From: Pogonophryne albipinna | Lineage: Eukaryota; Chordata; Actinopteri; Perciformes; Artedidraconidae | NCBI GenBank assembly: GCA_028583405.1 | Contig: CM053246.1 | Span: 27,948,557 to 28,012,556 of the forward strand | Direction of reading: 5' to 3' | DNA: 64,000 nucleotides | Shown here: in pieces, positions 42,015 to 54,094 of the stretch | Layout of the letters: each line of letters begins with the position of its first letter | How positions within the stretch are numbered: position 1 is the stretch's first letter | Made by a program: the position numbers and the translations under genes | Notes under the pieces: model-generated | The model's input: the letters and a program-made list of their open reading frames with translations, nothing else | Databases searched by the model: none | Told to the model about the DNA's origin: nothing

Positions 42015-44814
42015 ATGGACCATTCTCTCCCTCACACCAGAGGAGTCAGGGACTCGGAGGCTCGGCTATGCCGCTGCGGGTTTAAGATTTCAGGCACAGA
42101 CTCACACCAGGTCTGCTCGTCCTGCCTCGGGCTGGAACACGCCCGGGAGGCTATCGATAACCCCGGCTCGTGCGGGCATTGTACCCGCTTCACCATGAAG
42201 AGCCTCCGCCGACGGTTAGCACGCCAAGCTAGCTTGTCGGGACAGGACCCCCTCATGTCCGCTGATTCGCCGTCCGGCAATCAAGACATGGTGGCGTCCG
42301 CCGCAGAGATTGAGCCCCGCGCTGTGTCAGACTGGGGCTCAACAACGGCGACAGCCGCTGAACCGGAGCCCCACGCCGTTTCAGGCTGGGACCCGGTGGC
42401 GGCAAGAGCCGCGAGAGCGGAGCCCCGCGCTGTGTCAAGCTGGGGCTCCCAATTGGACCTCACCATGGTTCAGGGCCGGACTGGGACAATAAGTCAGGCC
42501 GGGAATTATACACCCAGCCAGGCCACTACCAGTTTTTTGTGCCATTTTGCTGGATTTATTTGTCAATATTTACAGCGTTGCTGCCCATAGTGATAGCCCT
42601 AGTTGAAATCTACTACCCAATAATAAACATATGGACATGGATTATTATTTAAAAAAAATGTGCAAATCTATTTAGGAACCTATTCATGTGAACATATTTT
42701 AAGTGGGGGTGGACCTCAAACCCTATAGGGGGGTCCGGGGGCTTGCTCCCCCGGTAAGATTTTTTTTTTAAATGTTGGACTTAAATGCATCAATCTGGTG
42801 CATTTTGAGGGGGAAATAAAGAGACTACACCCATATGAAACAGAACTGTATACATTTAAATAATCATAAAATCATAAGAACATGGCTATAACCAATAACA
42901 TACCATATCCAATATGAAAAAACATTGAAACTTATATATTTATTTGTTTTTGGTTCATTTATAGTTGTGAGTGTGTCTGTGCTCCTGAATCAGCCTCACC
43001 TGTCTCCCTCCTCTCCCCCCTGCTCCTCTTTGAGGCAGCAGCAAAGACTAGTTTTAGCTCTCAACAAGTTTTAAAAGTTTATCTTACCTTTTTTCACCTA
43101 GTTAACATTTTATTTGTATTATTCATGCATATTTTACTAATCGCTCCCCCCTCAAATGGAAATATGTGTTTACATAAATGGTGATCAAACCGTTTGAGAC
43201 CCACTAAGAACTTAGACTAAGTTAACTATCTAGATTCTAAACACTCAGAGAGTCCTTTACCTCACCTGAGCTGTAGTTATCTCTCAGTCTGACAGCAGAG
43301 GACTCTCCCCCCACCTTGTTGTTGAAACAGCTCCTTATATCCATTCGCGCAGCTAGCTAGCACCAGATGCTAACAACAACAATACACGTAACCCCCTGAT
43401 CCCACCGGAAGCGTCTGCGCTGCGTGATGATCTGTATGAAAGTGGCCATGTCGGCAGGCCAAATCATGTAGACCGCCAGTCACCCTCTGTGAGGCAGAGT
43501 CAGACCCACATTTGCGCAGCGTTGCGTTCACAATACGTGTAAAAAAAAATCCTCAGGCCAGCAGGCCACTTAACAGGCCAGGCCATCGGGAAACCTCCCG
43601 GTCCTCCCGATGACCAGTCCGGGCCTGCCATGGTTCCACCCGCGGAGGATGTCCTGGAGTTGGACTACATGGAGGACGAAGAGGATGCCTCTGAGTTCCT
43701 CCTGTCTGACTCGGATGGGGATGACATCTTCGTTTCATCGGCTCAGGCTGCAAAGCCGGGAGCGATGTCCGCTCACCCGGGCGAGAGTACACCAGCTTCG
43801 CCCGTCCTAAGCATGGACTTGCAGGCCGTGTGTCAACGCGCTGCGTCCAGGCTGGACATCCCATGGCCTGAAGTGGCCAAGGAGACCTCCAGATCTCGCT
43901 ACGAGGGGAAGAACTTGCCCCAAGCAGCGAGGACGAAGAGGCAGCTCCTTCCAGTCTTTCCGGAGATGCTGGACGAGGTGTCGGTCTCGTGGAGAGACCG
44001 TCCCTTCAGCAACAAGGCCCCAATCCAGGGTGCCTCCTCCCTGGACTGTGACGGTATGGAGAGGCTCGGCCTGCTCCGCATGCCGCCCATGGAACCGCTG
44101 GTGGCAGCCCACCTCCAACCGAGGCTGGCTTCGACACCAAGCAGGAACCCCATGCTACCGGCAAAGGCAGACCGGTTCCAGTCAGCGATGACCGAACGGG
44201 CCTATAAAGCCGCAGCTTTGTCCGCCAGGGCTCTCAACGTCTCCTCGCTGCTGACCGCCTACCAGGCGGAGCTTTGCGAGGACATGTCGAGCAGACCTGA
44301 GCCTGCCGTGTGGGACGAGATCGCAGCGATCACGGACATTTGCCTCCGTGTGCAGCGCTGCGCAGTCCAAGCCACGGGCAAAGCGCTGGGAATGATGGTG
44401 GTACAGGAGAGAGCCAGGTGGCTCAACCTGACCAACCTTCCAGACCGGGAAAAAGAGGATGTTCTGGACATGCCTATTGTTCCCGAGGGCATATTTGGCT
44501 CCGCTCTAGCTTCAATGCAGCTGAGGTGCGAGTCAAAAAGGAAGGGAGACGAGGCTCTCCAGCTCTGTCTCCCCCGAAGGGTCCAGCCGCCACCTCCAAT
44601 GGTCCCGCGGCAGGCCTTCACCCAAGCTGTCTCACGTCCTGTCCGGTTCAAAATACCGAAGCAGCAGAGACCGCAGCCCGTCCCGGGTCCCCAGCCCAGA
44701 CACGAGGCAAGAGGGAGCTGGCCAAGAAAATCTCCGGTCCCGGCAGCTGCCGCTCAAGCGCAGCCGACCCAGGTTTTCAGCCACCAGGCGAGGAAGAAGA
44801 AGCGGGCGGCCTGA
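42015..44814 (+). pseudogene. DIRS gag, split by a hAT insertion
   Basis: The first part, 42015-42470, starts MDHSLPHTRG and has a cysteine cluster (CRCGF, CSSCLG, CGHC) that could bind zinc, then Arg-rich and repeated 'EPRAVS.WGS' blocks (three copies). The second part, from 43636 to 44814, is acidic at first (ELDYMEDEEDASEF) and basic and proline-rich at the end, ending ARKKKRAA. The codon boundary falls exactly at 42470 on the left and at 43636 on the right, so the frame agrees across the insertion. Together about 545 residues would be encoded. The ATG at 43630 lies in the target duplication and is not a real start. Its assignment as gag rests on position and composition. Confidence 0.8.
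42471..43627. mobile_element. Non-autonomous hAT inserted in DIRS gag
   Basis: The ends CAGGGCCGGACTGG and CCAGTCCGGGCCTG are inverse over 14 bp with one mismatch. A perfect 8-bp target duplication CCATGGTT lies at 42463-42470 and 43628-43635. It is 1157 bp with no transposase ORF. It has a different terminus from the other hATs in the window. Confidence 0.95.
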
Positions 44815-44835
44815 CAGCCTCCTCTCCTCTCCTCG

Positions 44836-47232
44836 ATGAAGGAGCTGGAAGTTCCCTGTTCCCCAGCTCCAGAGCACGTTCCAGTGTTGGATGCTCATGT
44901 GTTTTCAGGGTGCCACCATGCCCCCATCTTCCCGCCGCCTCGAGTGATGCCAGAACGTCATCCTCAAGTTCGCGCCATCAGGGAAATGGACTTAACATCA
45001 AAGACAGCAAGTTCCGCTGCCTGTTTAAGTCACACAAACACATGTCATCATTGTTGTTTCAAAATAAATCATTTTCCACTGTCGTTTCCAGGCTTGAAGC
45101 CAAGGGCGCAGTCAATAAAAATGAAAAGAAAAACAATAAAACCAATAAACAGTCTGTCGTCTGCCCCTCTTTTGAGAGCGGCTACGGCCTCTCTCAAAAG
45201 GCGGACAATAGACGGGATTGTGAAGGCACCACCGCCACGCGCATGCGCAGTGTCGGCCGGGGTTGTCGACCTGGGGTACCACCGTGTTCAGACACTAGAG
45301 GGCCCCATAACACAACAAATAGAGACACTGAGGGCAGACGACAGAGCTGTGACATCTCCGCTCGCTTTGAGAAGCGAAAGGTGGAGGATGCTCACAGATT
45401 CTGCTTGGGTTTTCAAGACAGTAACACGGGGCTACAGGCTCCAATTCGCTGTCACCCCCCCTCACTTCTCGGGCATTCTGTATTCACAGGCCCGGGGAGA
45501 GTCGGCCCATATTCTAGAGCAAGAGATTTTCTCGCTACTAGAAAAGAAGGCTATATCGATAATACCCGCCGAACAGAGTCAGAGCGGCTTTTATTCCAAG
45601 TATTTCCTCGTTCCCAAACGGGGAGGGAACGGAATTCGGCCTATACTAGATTTGAGAGCTCTGAACAAATATCTCAAAAGATACAAATTCAGAATGCTCA
45701 CTCACACATCTCTGTTGCGTCTCGTGCGCCAAAACGACTGGTTCACATCAGTCGACCTGAAAGATGCGTATTTCCACATCCCAGTATATTACCCACACAG
45801 GAAATATCTGAGGTTCGCCTTTCAGGGTGTCTGTTACGAGTACAGAGTACTTCCCTTCGGTCTGTCTCTCAGCCCACGAGTGTTTGTACGGTGTACGGAA
45901 GCCGCGATAGCCCCGTTAAGACAACAGGGTATTCGCCTGGCAACTTATCTGGACGATTGGCTCCTTCTCGCACAATCGGAGCAAGAGGCTATTACGCAGA
46001 CGAATGTCCTCGTAAAACACCTGCTCGACCTGGGTTTTGTAATAAACACAGAAAAGAGCATGTTGTCTCCAGCCCAGACTGTACTCTTCCTGGGCCTACG
46101 CCTGAATTCGGTGCCCTTTACAGCCCGCTTGTCAGCAGAGAGAGTGAAAGCCTTCAGGGCTTGCCTCGCTCATTTCCAGCCACGCAAATATGTTCTCTTC
46201 AGATCATGTCTGCGGTTGCTGGGGCTCATGGCGTCAGCCATTCTGGTGGTACGACTGGGACGCTTACACATGAGGGAGTTTCAGCGCTGGGTAGCTGCCC
46301 TCAGATTGGACCCCGCGCGTCATGGCGCGCGGAGAGTGATGGTCACTATGAAATGCGTAATGGCTCTGCGCCACTGGCTACACCCGACTTTTCTAGTACG
46401 GGGCGTGCCTATGGGTGCTGTCCTATCGCGGAAGGTGGTCACCACAGACGCATGTCTGACGGGCTGGGGGGGTATATACGAAGGTCGACCTGTGAGGGGT
46501 CTCTGGAGCAGAGACCTCCAACGGTCACACATAAATTATCTGGAGCTTTTAGCGGTGTTCCTCACCCTGAAACGCTTTCTGCCTTTTCTCAGAGGACATC
46601 ATGTCCTCGTGAGGACAGACAACACGACCACAATATCGTATATAAACCGCCAAGGGGGTTTGCGTTCTCTCCAGTTACACATGCTGGCACGCAAACTGAT
46701 CTTATGGAGCTGCGGACGTCTCCTCTCTCTGAGAGCGACGCACGTACCAGGAGTGATGAACCTCGGAGCAGATCTGCTGTCCAGAGGTGCACCACTATAT
46801 GCAGACTGGACTCTACATCCAATGATTGTGAGTCAGCTGTGGGTGCGTTACGGCCGAGCCGCGGTAGATCTGTTCGCATCAAAAGAAAATGCTCAATGTC
46901 AGCTGTTCTTTTCAATGCGCGATTTAAACGCACCGTTAGGCATGGACGCGCTCGCGCACGTTTGGCCTCCGGTCCTTCTGTACGCGTTCCCACCCCTGGC
47001 TCTGATACCCCCAACTCTGGCCAGAGTGAGAGAACAACGCCACACACTTAACCTGATAGCTCCGCACTGGCCTGCAATGTACTGGCTGGCGGAGATATAT
47101 CAGCTGCTGTGCGGGCAGCCGTGGCAGCTCCCACTACGCAGGGACATACTGTCTCAGGCGGGGGGGGCGATCTTTCACCCACACCCAGAGCGCTTGGCAC
47201 TATGGGCCTGGCCCGTGAGTGGTACAATCTGA
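44836..47232 (+). CDS. DIRS pol: reverse transcriptase, RNase H and C-terminal methylase-like domain
   Basis: Open frame of 798 codons. The first 200 residues are low-complexity. The reverse transcriptase follows: FLVPKRGGNGIRPILDLR, then SVDLKDAYFHIPV, then LPFGLSLSPRVF, then the catalytic YLDDW box, then FLGLRLNS. RNase H comes next (TTDACLTGWGG; LELLAVFLTLK; RTDNTT; GADLLSRG). The C-terminal 150 residues (DLFASKENAQC, LGMDALAHVW, YAFPPLALI) correspond to the region that has been called a Dam-like methylase in DIRS elements. The real start may be upstream of, or internal to, the Met at 44836. It overlaps the recombinase ORF by about 124 bases in another frame. No stop or frameshift is seen. 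Confidence 0.93.
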   Translation: MKELEVPCSPAPEHVPVLDAHVFSGCHHAPIFPPPRVMPERHPQVRAIREMDLTSKTASSAACLSHTNTCHHCCFKINHFPLSFPGLKPRAQSIKMKRKTIKPINSLSSAPLLRAATASLKRRTIDGIVKAPPPRACAVSAGVVDLGYHRVQTLEGPITQQIETLRADDRAVTSPLALRSERWRMLTDSAWVFKTVTRGYRLQFAVTPPHFSGILYSQARGESAHILEQEIFSLLEKKAISIIPAEQSQSGFYSKYFLVPKRGGNGIRPILDLRALNKYLKRYKFRMLTHTSLLRLVRQNDWFTSVDLKDAYFHIPVYYPHRKYLRFAFQGVCYEYRVLPFGLSLSPRVFVRCTEAAIAPLRQQGIRLATYLDDWLLLAQSEQEAITQTNVLVKHLLDLGFVINTEKSMLSPAQTVLFLGLRLNSVPFTARLSAERVKAFRACLAHFQPRKYVLFRSCLRLLGLMASAILVVRLGRLHMREFQRWVAALRLDPARHGARRVMVTMKCVMALRHWLHPTFLVRGVPMGAVLSRKVVTTDACLTGWGGIYEGRPVRGLWSRDLQRSHINYLELLAVFLTLKRFLPFLRGHHVLVRTDNTTTISYINRQGGLRSLQLHMLARKLILWSCGRLLSLRATHVPGVMNLGADLLSRGAPLYADWTLHPMIVSQLWVRYGRAAVDLFASKENAQCQLFFSMRDLNAPLGMDALAHVWPPVLLYAFPPLALIPPTLARVREQRHTLNLIAPHWPAMYWLAEIYQLLCGQPWQLPLRRDILSQAGGAIFHPHPERLALWAWPVSGTI

Positions 47233-48260
47233 ATACAGTGGGGCTCCCTCAGAAGGTGATAAACACTATTCAGAGTGCAAGAGCTTCCTCCACCAGGTCT
47301 CTCTATGACTGTAAGTGGAGGGTGTTTGAGGAGTGGTGCCTTCAAAAAGGACACATCTCTTTTCAATGTCCTGTCAGGGTGATTTTATCATTTCTACAGG
47401 ACTTAATTGATAAACACAGAGCTTTCTCTACGATCAAAGTGTACCTGGCTGCTATTGCTGCATGCCATGTGGGCTTTGAGGGAAAGACGGCTAGCCAACA
47501 TCCCTTGGTCTGCCGTTTTATGAAAGGGGCTCGCAGGCTCCTCCCTGTTTCCAGGTCACTGGTGCCCTTATGGGACTTGGCAGTGGTTTTAGATGGGCTC
47601 ACTCGACCTCCATTTGAACCCCTGGAAGAAGCTGACATGAAACACCTGTCACTGAAGACAGTGCTGTTACTGGCTCTGGCATCTGCCAAGCGAGTCAGTG
47701 ACATTCATGCGCTCTCTGTACATCCTTCATGCACTCAGTTTGCCCCGGGGCAAACGAGAGTGTTGCTGAAGCCCAACCCTGCCTTTATACCTAAGGTGGT
47801 TGGCTCATGTACCCCCATTGACATTGTGGCATTTCCCCCGCCGCTGTGTTCCTCTGAGGAACAGCGGCCGAATTTGCTGTGTCCAGTGCGTGCTTTACGC
47901 ATCTATATGGACAGGTCAAAAGAGTTTCGTTGTAATGACCAACTCTTTGTATCCTGGGCTAACCCTCAGAAGGGCAAGCCCGTTACCAGGCAACGGCTCT
48001 CCCACTGGATTGTGGAAGCGATTGCTCTGGCTTATACGAGTCAGGGTTTGCAGGCACCAACGGGCCTGCGTGCTCATTCTACTCGTGGACTGGCTACATC
48101 CTGGGCTTTGTTCAAGGGTGTTTCCATCCAAGACATTTGTGCAGCAGCGAGCTGGTCCTTGCCGCTCACTTTTGTCCGCTTTTACAGGCTAGATGTCTCT
48201 GCTCCAAGTGTGGCCCGCGCAGTGCTGGGCCCCGTGTTGAGACAGAGTTCTACCTGTTAA
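47109..48260 (+). CDS. DIRS tyrosine recombinase
   Basis: Open frame of 383 codons; translation may begin at 47109 or at the later Met at 47202 (MGLAREWYNL). The N-terminal part resembles a SAM-like core-binding domain (RSLYDCKWRVFEEWC ... FLQDLIDKHRAFSTIKVYLAAI). Catalytic residues of the tyrosine recombinase family are visible: Arg in ASAKRVSDIHAL, the H-x2-R in AHSTRGLATSWA, and Tyr in TFVRFYRLDV. It replaces an integrase: it joins circular DNA copies to target sites without target duplication. The frame is intact to its natural end (LRQSSTC). Confidence 0.95.
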   Translation: MRAAVAAPTTQGHTVSGGGGDLSPTPRALGTMGLAREWYNLNTVGLPQKVINTIQSARASSTRSLYDCKWRVFEEWCLQKGHISFQCPVRVILSFLQDLIDKHRAFSTIKVYLAAIAACHVGFEGKTASQHPLVCRFMKGARRLLPVSRSLVPLWDLAVVLDGLTRPPFEPLEEADMKHLSLKTVLLLALASAKRVSDIHALSVHPSCTQFAPGQTRVLLKPNPAFIPKVVGSCTPIDIVAFPPPLCSSEEQRPNLLCPVRALRIYMDRSKEFRCNDQLFVSWANPQKGKPVTRQRLSHWIVEAIALAYTSQGLQAPTGLRAHSTRGLATSWALFKGVSIQDICAAASWSLPLTFVRFYRLDVSAPSVARAVLGPVLRQSSTC

Positions 48261-48321
48261 GTTCTGGTTGTTTTTGGTGATTTTCGAGATAAGCATGTCT
48301 AGCAATACGGGAGTTTCAATA

Positions 48322-48416
48322 TCCCATAGTGAGACATCGAACGGAGTGTTATGAATGAGAACTATAGGTTACTTACGTAACCCCAGTTCTCAGAGTAACA
48401 TGAAGTGAGATGTCTC
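48322..48416. repeat. DIRS internal complementary region
   Basis: 48322-48361 is the reverse complement of the left edge (ttctcattcataacactccg...), and 48362-48413 is the reverse complement of the right edge (...ggttacgtaagtaacctata). Together they represent the joined ends and would template completion of the circular intermediate. Confidence 0.92.
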
Positions 48417-48454
48417 ACCAGACGGCCCTTCTTGCTAAGGCGAAGCGAGAAGAG

Positions 48455-48663
48455 GTGCTTATTTTGAATGACGCTGCGTCGTAGCGCAAGCTACTTAAAG
48501 GGTGGGTGGATTCCCTGACGTTGACGTCAAGATCACCAGCCAATCAGGATTGGCGTAATGAGATTGATGCTTCTGTCTGCATACGCGTTGAGGCGCATCC
48601 CATAGTGAGACATCTCACTTCATGTTACTCTGAGAACTGGGGTTACGTAAGTAACCTATAGTT
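48455..48663 (-). repeat. DIRS right inverted terminal repeat
   Basis: Reverse complement of the left repeat up to 48612, then about 50 bases (catctcacttcatgttactc ... acctatagtt) specific to this end. Confidence 0.9.
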
Positions 48664-51600
48664 TTTGCTGGACTGGAAGTGCCAAGCAGGGGTGGGATGG
48701 ATTAATGGCTTCATTAGTTTGTGTTTGAAAAGCAGAAAGCCACAGACTGGGGGGATAGAAACTGATAGGGGTCTCGCAAAGACTGACAACAACTCTTCCC
48801 ATGTTACAGTAATAACACACATAAATCAGGTGAAAGATTAAACTAAAATCAATGAAATTGTGAATATTAATGAGACTATATATCAAATCATGACAGTGTT
48901 GAGGTGATTTCAATTTGCTAAAATGATTTACAGCACCTGTTGACACTATTTGGACATTTGTGCATATGTGTTTGTTTCCACAGGATATCACATCTCTGTT
49001 CTCTGATGACTGAGTAAACACGATTTACATTTCCTTCAAATTCATCCTCATTGCCACTCAGTGGGAGCATGCACCAACATCACCATTATGCCATAATGGA
49101 TAATCGCCTGAGGACAGACAGCCCAACCTTTCCCCCCCGCAGCACAGTAATTGTGTTTGGAGGCAAGGATGCTGCTTGATCTTCTCTGCAGCCAGCACAC
49201 AACCCTTTGACTCTTCATGGTTGTTTACCTGACCTTCGTCCTGACACAGAGCTCAGCAGCATCGTCTCACCCTGTTGCCTCAGCACAGTCCGTGAACAAA
49301 GACCTTGTCCATACATCTAAAGTATACATTAAAAGCATGCGCAAAGTTAAGTAGAAGCATACATCATCAACCTGATTCATTCAGTTAAAACCATGCCTCC
49401 GCTCCTCCATGAGAGGCCCTTAAGGAGCTATTATGTAATTTAGAGCAAACACTCATTTATCTCTCTTAGCATAATGGTCTATAGAAGAAGACCAATATCT
49501 CTAAAGAAAAGTGTTGTGATGTATTACCTTTAAATTAATGACTCGTTGAGTGAGTGCTTTGCTGCTGAGAGACGTAAGACTTTATAAATAATTGAAAAAG
49601 TGCAACCTCACCGACTAGTTGTAATGCCTCTGAATATAGAATAACCTTTTAAAACACTGAGGAGTAATAGATGAATTATTATGACAGACACTTCTGCATC
49701 ACCAATAACAAGAATGGTGCACCTCACCAGCATGCTCATCTATCTATCGCTAATTAAGATGCATGTTGTGCTTTTAAGTGTAAACAATTGTTTTTCTTCT
49801 TATTTCTAGCACCTTTGCACACACTCTGCAGTGAGCTTTTTGTCTATAATTCATATTAATATACCAATATAGCACAATATATCTGCTACTAAAGTGCTTC
49901 TCTCTGTGCTTTCATACATCCTCAGTCTGTTGAGCTTAACGGCGATAACTAATAGTAGGAGGATAAAGCCTTTAATGCGCCAACTAGAATTTATCAGTTG
50001 CAGACAGTGCCCTTACTCAGCAATAAAATGACTACATGGTGCGGAGCCAAGACACTCAGCCAGGTGATTTACTCAATTCAAGATCAATTGAATTAAGGTC
50101 TCAAAAAATATTCACAGATATAATGTATACCGCGATGGAAAAGCCTTTTACCTTTTATTTATGAAGGGTATATTTGATAAACACTTCAGGTTCACCACAG
50201 TCCGGAATGTTTGCAACTGATAAGATTACACATTGAGCACTTGGAGCCTTGTATAACCTTTTTAAGGTTATCTGAATATATTTAAAGTTACTGCACAGCT
50301 TGAATAATATCCTGGGAATCAAGTCTAAAGAAAGAAAACAAAATAGAGCTTATTTTTATCTGAACAAGTACTTTTAACAGTAAAAATAAGCTTGCTACAC
50401 CAACATGGTCAAACACTTCACGAAGTTACCATTTAACTGGCATTCAAGTTTTCACTTTAAAACTCTCAGGAAGTTTGCGAAGACTTTTGAGAAGATCACC
50501 ACACAATTTTTTGGACTCTTTCGGAACCAAAATAATTATTTTGTAACCATGAAAACATTAAATAAATGCAAAAAGAATATGGTGGATCCTCATAGAAGTA
50601 TAAATGATTATTTGTTTTAAGCACAAGGACGATGCAATCCTTCTGAGTGTAGTACTTGCTGATGCCCCCTTGGGTATGTCTCTCTCTTCAACAACATACT
50701 GTATAATATATGAAGGAATTATACGATCGATATACTTATATGAGTTGCACTATTAAACAGAAACAGCCAGCAACCATAATCTCATGCATCACAACTCTAG
50801 CTTAATATGTATGCAAGGATTAATGATCTTAAAAGTACTTCATACCCCATTGTTCAATTTATTGGCCCTTGGGAAACACATTGCACAAGGTCAACAAACA
50901 ATAGAAGATTACACATGCTTTAAAATGGCCAGCAGGTTTTAACATGATTCACAGTATTCAAAACATTCCACTGAAAAGCATCACTCGCAGTTAAATCATC
51001 ATTGTCATACGGTAAGCAATTTCAACAAAGAAAGTTACACGTACGAGAAATACAAATAAAAGCCAACAAAGCCAACCAGCATAGATTCATGGTAAAATGA
51101 TATGAGTCTGAGAGCATGCATCAGAGCGATCTAATTGCTCCCATTTTTAAATATGTTGTTTGGCTCAGCCTAAACAGAGTTATTTGAAGAGGAACACTGC
51201 TAAAACACTGTACCCTCGACTTTGGAGAGTATGAATATTTAATAAGAAAACATGCTTCAGCAGCCACAAATCCCAACACATATTGAAAACACAAGTTCAT
51301 GTCCTTTAATGGAATTACATCATTGCACCACCACATAGCCAAGAACACAGCTGCAAAATGAATAAAAAGTGCATGTTGAACTGATTCAATTCAAGTAGAG
51401 GTCAAACTCATAAAACACCAAAAGGACACTTTAATCGGTAGGTAGTGTTCTCAGTTTTTTTTCAGCTCATCAACATGGTTCATACGGTTTGTACTTGAGG
51501 GAAAATAATACAAAAGGTTGCAAAAATGTACAGCATTCCTCATCTGAATACAGTGTGAAAGGATAAAGAACACTAACAAAGAAATGGTAGCCATGTGAAA

Positions 51601-54094
51601 GTGTGTAGATAGCCCTCACCTGACTCTGAGAATCTAGTCTCAGAGTTTGGAGACACTTCAGTGTAATTAACTATTGTTGAACATTCAAACGCAGAGGCGT
51701 AAAGGAAACAACATACAAGAAAATGGACATTGATAGACATCCGGTATGTATTTACATTCATTAGTGGAGCCGTGGCTGCTGGGCCAAACCTGTTTCCATT
51801 GTACTTTCACATGCTGTTTAGAAATACTTTAGAGATTCTTTCCTTGTTAAACCTGCCAGGTCAGCACGAAATTACAACAAAGCGCCATCATGTCTGTATC
51901 AGTCGTTTACTCCACAAGTGACCGTATCAAATTACAAGAATTAGATGCCTTTCAGTTTTTCTACCACACTTCAGGTTGATAGAGGGCAATATTAGTGTTA
52001 TATGTTACAGAGACAGTAAAAAAAATGTTTTCCAAAGGGTCATAAAGTATCCTGCATCGTGCTGCAGGATTTTTAAGGAAGTTAGAGAAAGCCTTATTCC
52101 CTTTGGTGCGTAAAACAAAATTATAAACCACGTTAGAATTGAGCTTAATTTAAAAATATCAAGTGATGATGAACAATCGTTCTTGTCTTGAAATCTCAAG
52201 ACATCTAGTGACTCCTGAGCACTTGAGAAAATCAGAAAAGCACTTTCATACATTGGTTACATGAGTGAATTATGTAATTGAAAGCTCTATTCGATGCTAG
52301 TGCAGAACTCTAATCGCGTAATTACGTTCCGAAAGGACCAAATCCTGCTGCAAATGATCATCATCCAAGCATGCTATCAAAACTTCACACTCAGCACAAT
52401 TGAAGCTTGAGAATTAAATGCAGATGTTTGTTTGTAGCAGAGAGAAAATTAAATCCTGACACCTCTTTACAAGGATATCTTGAGTCATCGAAGATAAACC
52501 ATAAACTGGAGTTTGCATGATCATATCCCAGTGTATCTCTCCTGCACTGCAGAAACACAGAATGCTCTCCTTGTTCCTTCACTGTGTCCAGAGTGGTGTG
52601 ATGTTTTCAATTTAGAAGTAATGACAATTCATTCTGCCATTTTCCTTTCCACTGCAGGGTTTGGCGGGATGCAACGCCATGGAAAATCAACAATCAAATG
52701 CAAGGCCAGTTAACCTTAAGGGGATAGTACTTTGTGTACTTGTTCTTTATTTACCTAAGACCAGGAAGCTTCAATGTTTCCTGGACGGAGAACCGAGATA
52801 ATTACATGACGCAGATTCACATGGAAGCTAATTGAGTCAATCGTAAACCCATATCCCACTGCAACCTGCGAACAAATGTAATCATTGTTTTAAATGCCTG
52901 ACTTAAATCCCAGATGCTTCTGGTAAAGTGATTATTGAACTGCACCAGATGAACATATGCATGGAATAAATACTCATCATGCAGAACCACAACCTCAATT
53001 ATTGAAGCATTCATTAGAATGAACAATCAAGTTAGTGTAATAGCACTTAATGAAACTGAATACTTGTTGAGGAACATATTAGTGTTTTTTGCACATTCAT
53101 AGCTAGCAATGAGCTTCAGAACAATCGGGAATATTGACAAATATTGTGCAATATACCCCATGAACAAATGCTTTGATTTCCTCTATATTTTTGTTTCCCC
53201 TCAACAAACAACATTTATATTTCAAGTTGATCAGATTCACAATCATCTAAGATGAATTCTATATCTGTAAATAGAAAATGTTATTTCTTTACATGGATTT
53301 CACAGAAAATAGTTTCCTATAGTGTCATTATCACTGAGCTTGTATGAACTCGCCCTTTCAAGAGGCAAAGGCAAGACCTGGCAAAGCAGAAACCACATAT
53401 ATCTAATCTTGTTGGCTGATGTGTAAGTGTGACAAAGGGTCCCCATAACCTGGAGGTTACCATGAAATAAAAAAAACGTGTCCATTCTTGAGATGTCTTT
53501 GCCTAAGATGCTGGACCTCTATGAATATATTTACAGAGCTATACATGACGACGTAGCCCAAAAAGATCACATTTTCATGACTCTAACGGAATTGATTGCC
53601 ATTTCCTGCCAACAGCACTCATACTTATATTGGCACTAAGAACAAAGATTAAAAAGAACCTTCATTTGATCTCAGACCTCAGGTGATTTCCACTGTACAC
53701 GTTTAAGGAAAATGAGGATTTACTTATATTGAGAGGTAGCATTAAGGTGGACACAGTTTGGCTGTTAAGAACATTTTAAATGTAGAACAACAAATTCAAC
53801 ATGTTCAAGGCAATCACCACCACATAATTGTAAAGATGAATTCTTGAATCTGAGTAATTAAAGCATATGTTTCAAGAGTGCCAAAATAGCTTTTCATGTT
53901 TAAGATGTTTTATGCTGTGTATTATTTGGACACAGTTTCCGTTATTTCATTATTTTCCTGTTTATCAGACTTATATCCAAACAGCACCTTTGTCTCTACT
54001 TATATGAACATATTGTCATTTTGTTCCATTATGAACTTGCAGAACAAGGATTTCTCGGTGAGACATTGACAGCCATGTAACTACATTACTAACA
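48664..54094. other. Gene-free, repeat-poor stretch
   Basis: 5.4 kb of AT-rich DNA. ORFs are all short (longest 121 codons, 48656-49021, minus) and show no domain. No transposon end, microsatellite or exon pattern is recognised. Confidence 0.5.

Larger units (their letters stand above)
41361..48663 (+). mobile_element. DIRS-type tyrosine-recombinase retrotransposon, full length
   Basis: About 7.3 kb. The outer regions (about 41385-41557 and 48455-48612) are inverted repeats of each other. The right part also holds an internal complementary region (48322-48416) that is the reverse complement of the two outer edges joined, the feature that lets DIRS elements make circles. Ends share GTT (41361-41363 and 48661-48663) and there is no target duplication, as expected for recombinase-mediated insertion. 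It encodes gag, RT/RNase H and a tyrosine recombinase, all in plus orientation. The gag is split by a hAT; the other two frames are open. Confidence 0.95.

Noticed and set aside
44310..47051. 913-codon plus-strand ORF overlapping the DIRS gag end and pol
   Set aside because: It is an out-of-frame shadow of pol: no domain, Arg/Ser-rich composition, and the conserved RT and RNase H motifs are all in the other frame.
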